Source of the DNA: Maricaulis sp.
GTDB lineage: Bacteria; Pseudomonadota; Alphaproteobacteria; Caulobacterales; Maricaulaceae
NCBI GenBank assembly: GCA_017643585.1
Contig: JAEPND010000003.1
Span: 1-64,000 of the forward strand
Direction of reading: 5' to 3'
DNA: 64,000 nucleotides
Part shown: positions 60,504-64,000 of the stretch, one piece after another
How the letters are laid out: every line of letters begins with the position of its first letter
Position numbering within the stretch: the first letter of the stretch is position 1
The notes under the pieces: model-generated
Databases searched by the model: none
The model's input: only the letters and a program-made list of their open reading frames with translations
Told to the model about the DNA's origin: nothing
Made by a program: the position numbers and the translations under genes

Positions 60504-61022
60504 ATGACGAAAAAAACCGCCAACGACAACAAATCATTCAAACAAGGTGATTTCATCGTGTACCCGGCCCATGGCGTCGGTCAGGTCACAGGCGTGGAGA
60601 AGGACAGTGTCGCAGGTTTCGACATCGAGGTTTATGTCGTCACTTTCGAACAAGACAAAATGACGCTCCGCGTGCCGACCGCCAAGGCGGACGCATCCGG
60701 CATGCGCCCGTTGTCCAGCGACAAGATTGTCAAGGACGCCATGAAGACACTGAAGGGCAAGGCCCGCGTCAAGCGCACCATGTGGAGCCGTCGTGCTCAG
60801 GAGTATGAAGCCAAGATCAATTCCGGCGACCTGATCATGATTGCCGAAGTTGTACGCGACCTGCATCGTGCGGAAGACCAGCCGGAGCAGTCCTACTCCG
60901 AGCGCCAGCTCTATGAGAGCGCGCTGGACCGGATGGTTCGCGAGCTTGCTGCTGTCGAGAATATCGAACACGACGCAGCCCGCGAAATGCTGTCAGAGTC
61001 GCTGCTGAAAAAAGCCGCTTAA
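60504..61022 (+). CDS. carD: CarD/CdnL family transcriptional regulator
   Basis: I chose the ATG at 60504 after GAGAGAG, giving 172 residues. The N-terminal Tudor-like RNAP-interaction domain has KQGDFIVYPAHGVGQVTGVE and FEQDKMTLRVPTAKADASGM; the C-terminal helical DNA-binding domain has WSRRAQEYEAKINSGDLIMI and RQLYESALDRMVRELAA. CarD/CdnL binds RNA polymerase beta and stabilises open complexes at housekeeping promoters. In Caulobacter CdnL supports growth and is degraded on starvation. The leader is long and the promoter strong. Confidence 0.94.
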   Translation: MTKKTANDNKSFKQGDFIVYPAHGVGQVTGVEKDSVAGFDIEVYVVTFEQDKMTLRVPTAKADASGMRPLSSDKIVKDAMKTLKGKARVKRTMWSRRAQEYEAKINSGDLIMIAEVVRDLHRAEDQPEQSYSERQLYESALDRMVRELAAVENIEHDAAREMLSESLLKKAA

Positions 61023-61043
61023 GGCTTCACATATCCTGTTTGA

Positions 61044-61076
61044 AAACGCCCGGCAGTGCCGGGCGTTTTTATTTTT
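61044..61076 (+). terminator. Rho-independent terminator of carD
   Basis: The stem cgcccggc / gccgggcg with a 3-base loop is followed by TTTTTATTTTT. It separates carD from rpoH, so rpoH needs its own promoter. Confidence 0.92.
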
Positions 61077-61111
61077 GCCATGCGCTGTGATCCAGTTTGG
61101 ATCCAGCAACG

Positions 61112-61131
61112 TATCCTTCCGAGAAAGGATA
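61112..61131 (+). promoter_or_regulatory. Hairpin covering the rpoH ribosome binding site
   Basis: TATCCTT (61112-61118) and AAGGATA (61125-61131) form a 7-bp stem around a CCGAGA loop. The right arm contains the AAGGA ribosome site, 7 bases before the rpoH ATG. Weak A-U-rich stems over ribosome sites are typical of RNA thermometers. Whether the transcript includes the left arm is unknown. Confidence 0.4.
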
Positions 61132-61136
61132 GCGAC

Positions 61137-62045
61137 ATGGCCACACCGTCTTCTTCCCGCACGACCGCTTCCGGCTCTCCGGAGCTGAGCCAGCAGCGTT
61201 TCATCAAGTCTGCGATGAAACAGGACCTCTTGTCCCGGGAGGAGGAACTGGACCTCGCCCGGCGCTGGAAGGAGCACCGGGATGAACGGGCCATGCACCG
61301 CCTGACCGAAGCCCACATGCGCCTGGTGATTGCCCTCGCGGCGAAGTACCGCCGTTACGGCCTCCCTTATGCCGACCTCATCCAGGAAGGCAATATCGGC
61401 CTGATGAAGGCGGTTGAACGCTTCGATCCGGAACGCGATGTACGGTTCTCGACCTATGTCAGCTGGTGGATCCGCTCCTGCATCCAGGATTACGTCCTGC
61501 GCAACTGGTCCATCGTGCGTACCGGCACGACGTCGGCGCAGAAGTCCCTGTTCTTCAACCTGCGCCGCCTCAAGGCCCAGATCGGCGCTTTGGACAGCAA
61601 CACGCTGACCCCGGATCACAAGAACTGGATCGCCCAGCAGCTGGGCGTACGCCACCAGGATGTTGAAGCCATGGCGGATCGTCTGGCGGCCAATGACCGC
61701 TCTCTCAATGCCCCGGTGGGTGAAGACGAGGCGGGTCAGTGGCAGGACCTGCTCGCTGATGAACGCGCCACGCCGGATGAGGAATACATGCATAGCCACG
61801 ACAGCGCTCAGCGCTCGGCCTGGCTGCATGATGCCATCGACACGCTGAATGACCGTGAACGCTATATCATCGAAGAGCGCCGCTTGAGCGAAAGCGGTTC
61901 CACCCTGGAAGCTCTCGGCCGTACGCTGGGAATTTCCAAGGAACGTGTTCGCCAGATCGAGAGCGTGGCGATGAACAAGCTGCGCAATGCCCTGACCAGC
62001 ACGGTCGGCGACCCTGAAGAATCCGGCCTGATCCCGACCGCCTAG
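61137..62045 (+). CDS. rpoH: RNA polymerase sigma-32 (heat shock) factor RpoH
   Basis: This 302-residue protein has sigma-70 region 2 (KYRRYGLPYADLIQEGNIGLMKA; FSTYVSWWIRSCIQDYVL), the RpoH box QKSLFFNLR between regions 2.4 and 3, region 3, and region 4 with the HTH (EALGRTLGISKERVRQIE). RpoH directs transcription of chaperone and protease genes on heat shock. The gene lies behind the carD terminator. Its ribosome site is within a small hairpin. It converges on the nuclease-like gene with a 4-base overlap. Confidence 0.96.
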   Translation: MATPSSSRTTASGSPELSQQRFIKSAMKQDLLSREEELDLARRWKEHRDERAMHRLTEAHMRLVIALAAKYRRYGLPYADLIQEGNIGLMKAVERFDPERDVRFSTYVSWWIRSCIQDYVLRNWSIVRTGTTSAQKSLFFNLRRLKAQIGALDSNTLTPDHKNWIAQQLGVRHQDVEAMADRLAANDRSLNAPVGEDEAGQWQDLLADERATPDEEYMHSHDSAQRSAWLHDAIDTLNDRERYIIEERRLSESGSTLEALGRTLGISKERVRQIESVAMNKLRNALTSTVGDPEESGLIPTA

Positions 62046-62812
62046 TCGCCGAGCACTTCAATCCGGTACGGGTTGGGCGGGACAATCATCGGACCATTTT
62101 CCTCGCGGATCACTCCGCGAACTCGGATTCTCCTGTCTTGCAGGCCCGCAAAATCCCCCAAGGCCTGGGCAAAGCCGGGGGCAGCCTCTGCATCGATGCG
62201 CACCGTGAAATCTGTCCGGTAATCACTGCCGAAGTTCAGATAGACGCGACCATTGCCCAGTTCCGCGACATCGGTGACTCGCCCCTCGACGACCTGGATC
62301 GTGCCCATATCCTGGATCAATACATCCGGATCAACATCGCGCAGACGGGTTTCATAATCGCCCCAGACGCCGGCGTCTGCAGCGCGCGCCTCGGCTTCGA
62401 CCGCTTGCCAGCGCGGCAAGCGGTCAGCAGCATCCGCATAGGGATAGAGTTGCACCAGCCCCTCTTCGAGCAAGATCGAGTGGAGGTCGACCTTCTGCAG
62501 CCCCTCTCGCAGCCAGAGCACACCGATGCGGCGTTGATAACGGTCTGTCGTCTCGGAGAGGAATTCGACCTCCACGGCACGCCCCCGCATCAGATCGTCC
62601 AGATAGGCCTGCACCCGATCCGGCACGGGAGTTGTGAGCGACGCCAATCGCAGTTCCACCGCCCGCTCCTCGACCTGAAGGGAAATACTGAGCGGGCCCG
62701 ATACCTCCGTCACCTCAGCCTCGAACAGCTGGGCGGTTCGGGCACCTGCCTGGCCACACGCGGCAATAACAAGACACACAACAAACAATGCGGGTTTGAA
62801 AATCGTCGTCAT
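62042..62812 (-). CDS. Staphylococcal nuclease-like (SNase) domain lipoprotein
   Basis: I start at the ATG at 62812 behind GGAGA, giving 256 residues. A lipoprotein signal (FVVCLVIAACG) precedes an SNase-like OB fold at about 30-155: LSISLQVEERAVELRLASLT, RGRAVEVEFLSETTDRYQRR, VDLHSILLEEGLVQLYPY and ADAGVWGDYE. Of the catalytic Arg/Glu set, the first Arg and Glu (normally RxxGIDxPE) are replaced here (LRLASLTTPV), so nuclease activity is doubtful. A second small beta domain follows (VVEGRVTDVAELGNGRVYLN), similar to DUF-type SNase partners. Envelope-anchored. Confidence 0.8.
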   Translation of the reverse strand: MTTIFKPALFVVCLVIAACGQAGARTAQLFEAEVTEVSGPLSISLQVEERAVELRLASLTTPVPDRVQAYLDDLMRGRAVEVEFLSETTDRYQRRIGVLWLREGLQKVDLHSILLEEGLVQLYPYADAADRLPRWQAVEAEARAADAGVWGDYETRLRDVDPDVLIQDMGTIQVVEGRVTDVAELGNGRVYLNFGSDYRTDFTVRIDAEAAPGFAQALGDFAGLQDRRIRVRGVIREENGPMIVPPNPYRIEVLGD

Positions 62813-62887
62813 GGCTCTCTCCATCACGCGTAATATACCCTTTATGCGTGTATTCCATCGTGACGCCCGTCACGAAAATGAATTGAG

Positions 62888-62910
62888 TTAACCTTTCCTT
62901 TTAACCTTTC
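62888..62910 (+). promoter_or_regulatory. Direct repeat of TTAACCTTTC upstream of the MCP-like gene
   Basis: Two exact copies of TTAACCTTTC start at 62888 and 62901, 13 bases apart. TTAACC is the CtrA half-site, but the CtrA spacing is normally 11. It lies about 55-75 bases before the MCP-like start and may hold a cell-cycle regulator or form an upstream promoter element. Confidence 0.4.
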
Positions 62911-62962
62911 GGCGCATCCTTGCGTCGAATCTTTTCGCGACTCACTAATCAGGACGCGCGCC

Positions 62963-63508
62963 ATGAACGCCTTCGCTTACGACGACACCCAGGAAACTTC
63001 CGCAGACAACACCGACATGCACGAGATTGCCGAGGCAGTGGGTGAAACGGCAGCCCGCGCCTCGCAAGGCGCTGAAGCAGCCCAGGTCGCCTTTGACGCC
63101 ATGAACCAGGTCGAGGAAAGCTCCCAGGTTCTCGAGCGCCGGGTAGAAGCCCTGACCGACGCGTCCCAACGCATCAACGCCATCCTGTCCACGATTGAAG
63201 CTATCGCCAGCCAGACCAACCTCCTGGCGCTGAACGCCACGATCGAGGCGGCCCGCGCAGGTGAAGCCGGTCGTGGTTTCGCAGTCGTTGCCGGTGAAGT
63301 TAAGGCCCTGGCCGGACAGACCGCCAAGGCGACCGAAGACATTGCCAGCCGCATTTCGGCGCTCGACAATGAAGTGAAGGAAATCCTCGACGGCGTTCGT
63401 GGTTCCGGCGTTTCTGTCGCCCGCGGCAAGGAAGCCGTAGACCAGATGACCGCCGCGACCCAGGAAGTCGCCCACCAGCTCGACAGCCTGCGCGAACGCG
63501 TTCGCTGA
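62963..63508 (+). CDS. Soluble methyl-accepting chemotaxis signalling domain without sensor
   Basis: This 181-residue protein contains only the cytoplasmic signalling hairpin of MCPs: the long antiparallel coiled coil with the most conserved tip [20 protein letters not shown] and [20 protein letters not shown]. There is no membrane span, HAMP or sensor domain, and the N-terminal ~45 residues are acidic and low in structure. Such short forms might form mixed arrays with CheA/CheW, or they act as scaffold. It has a strong terminator downstream and lies behind a TTAACC repeat. Confidence 0.85.
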   Translation: MNAFAYDDTQETSADNTDMHEIAEAVGETAARASQGAEAAQVAFDAMNQVEESSQVLERRVEALTDASQRINAILSTIEAIASQTNLLALNATIEAARAGEAGRGFAVVAGEVKALAGQTAKATEDIASRISALDNEVKEILDGVRGSGVSVARGKEAVDQMTAATQEVAHQLDSLRERVR

Positions 63509-63533
63509 TCCACTGGCCTATTCCAGTTTCAAA

Positions 63534-63561
63534 CGGCTCGCCTCGGCGGGCCGTTTTTGTT
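63534..63561 (+). terminator. Rho-independent terminator of the MCP-like gene
   Basis: The stem acggctcgcc / ggcgggccgt with one mismatch and a short loop is followed by TTTTTGTTTG. It lies 25 bases past the stop codon. Confidence 0.88.
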
Positions 63562-63603
63562 TGTCGTGAGCATTGGCAGGGTTTGCCCGACCGGTCGGCC
63601 GTT

Positions 63604-63639
63604 AAAAAGAAAAACGGCGCGCCAGATCCTGGCGCGCCG
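63604..63639 (-). terminator. Rho-independent terminator of the methyltransferase gene
   Basis: An 11-bp perfect stem (cggcgcgccag / ctggcgcgccg) with an ATC loop is followed on the minus strand by TTTTTCTTTTT. It lies 32 bases beyond the methyltransferase stop. Confidence 0.92.
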
Positions 63640-63671
63640 CCTTGTTTGATGGGCTGAGTGCCGGGCCGAAC

Positions 63672-64000
63672 CTATTCCGGCTTGCGGAAGCGCAGGGTCA
63701 TGCGATCGGATTCACCGATCGCCATCGTGTCCGGATTATTCGTGGTCGTAGGCGGCAGGCGCCAGACATAACTGTCAGCCGGATCATTGGGGTTGGCATT
63801 AATCTCGCTGCTGGCTTCCAGCACGAAACCGGCCCGCTCGAACGCGGCCACAACATCACTTTGCTTGAGATAGCCATTATCGCCGGTCGCGAAGCTGGCC
63901 TCCGCGCCTTCCGGTGCGCGGTGCTGAACCACCCCGACAACACCGCCGGGGGCCAGCGCGTCGAAAACCTCTGCGAGGGCGGTGTCGATCATTGGCTCCT
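63672..64000 (-). CDS. Class I SAM-dependent methyltransferase (COG4798-like), C-terminal part, cut by window edge
   Basis: The frame is open from its stop at 63672 to the right edge of the window, so only the last ~109 residues are present and the start lies beyond. The part seen contains VFDALAPGGVVGVVQHRAPEG, SEINANPNDPADSYVWRLPP and a terminal GESDRMTLRFRKPE, which match the predicted methyltransferases of COG4798, usually exported. The SAM-binding motif would be in the missing N-terminal part. Confidence 0.8.
   Translation of the reverse strand, partial: EPMIDTALAEVFDALAPGGVVGVVQHRAPEGAEASFATGDNGYLKQSDVVAAFERAGFVLEASSEINANPNDPADSYVWRLPPTTTNNPDTMAIGESDRMTLRFRKPE

Noticed and set aside
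1-64000. CRISPR arrays, insertion sequences, prophage or toxin-antitoxin modules
   Set aside because: I saw no regularly spaced repeats, transposase or phage motifs, or paired small toxin/antitoxin genes. Absence is by eye only.

Overview
The window is about 64 kb of GC-rich, gene-dense chromosome from an alphaproteobacterium. The best guess is a marine, stalked member of the Maricaulales/Caulobacterales, close to Maricaulis. This rests on gene content and is not proven: large Caulobacter-type TonB-dependent receptors, a GapR (DUF2312) protein, a lone MotA, CtrA-like direct repeats before flagellar genes, the bolA-dnaJ-cobS...cobT neighbourhood, a SUV3-like helicase/S4/FdxA/CarD/RpoH cluster, and several apparently leaderless genes. 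No insertion sequence, CRISPR array, rRNA or prophage was seen.

Layout. 0.1-5.4 kb: a secreted S9 peptidase and a large TonB-dependent receptor. 5.7-7 kb: tRNA-Val(GAC) and the Fe-S carrier ApbC/Mrp. 7-11.7 kb: a vitamin B12 uptake operon, btuB-btuF-btuC-btuD, under a cobalamin riboswitch. 11.7-17.8 kb: a WecG/TagA-type glycosyltransferase, MnmC, an RBBP9-type hydrolase, MotA and an MFS transporter. 17.9-19.7 kb: a hybrid histidine kinase whose otherwise intact frame is broken by two in-frame TAG codons. 19.7-24 kb: an MltB-type lytic transglycosylase with two tandem DUF1194 proteins, a Clp-fold membrane protease and a 41-residue membrane microprotein. 24-31 kb: SDR/TetR pair, bL36, HAD phosphatase, two acyl-CoA dehydrogenases, lipase and desaturase. 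31-39.7 kb: hydrolases, GapR, PPK2, a sigma-54 response regulator and a CPBP protease.

39.8-52.7 kb: bolA, a DnaJ-like gene and cobS are followed by cobT only 8.2 kb later. The DNA between holds a copper-handling operon (TolC, multicopper oxidase, CusF-like protein, PepSY protein) with a divergent csoR and a palindromic operator, plus a deacetylase, a renalase-like flavoprotein and an orphan flagellin. 53-64 kb: amidohydrolase, bL28, DUF3108 protein, SUV3-like helicase, S4 protein, TerB-like protein, FdxA, CarD, RpoH, SNase-like lipoprotein, a chemoreceptor signalling domain without a sensor, and a truncated methyltransferase at the right edge.

Working together: the B12 operon imports cobalamin and is shut off by it. 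The csoR/copper cassette makes a self-contained periplasmic copper defence. The motA, flagellin and MCP-like genes may share CtrA-type control. The most unusual items are the double-amber histidine kinase, the tandem DUF1194/lytic transglycosylase operon, possible occlusion of the rpoH ribosome binding site, and promoter-like TAGTTT boxes placed so that transcription would begin at the start codon. I did not find a clear-cut new multi-gene defence or mobile system.
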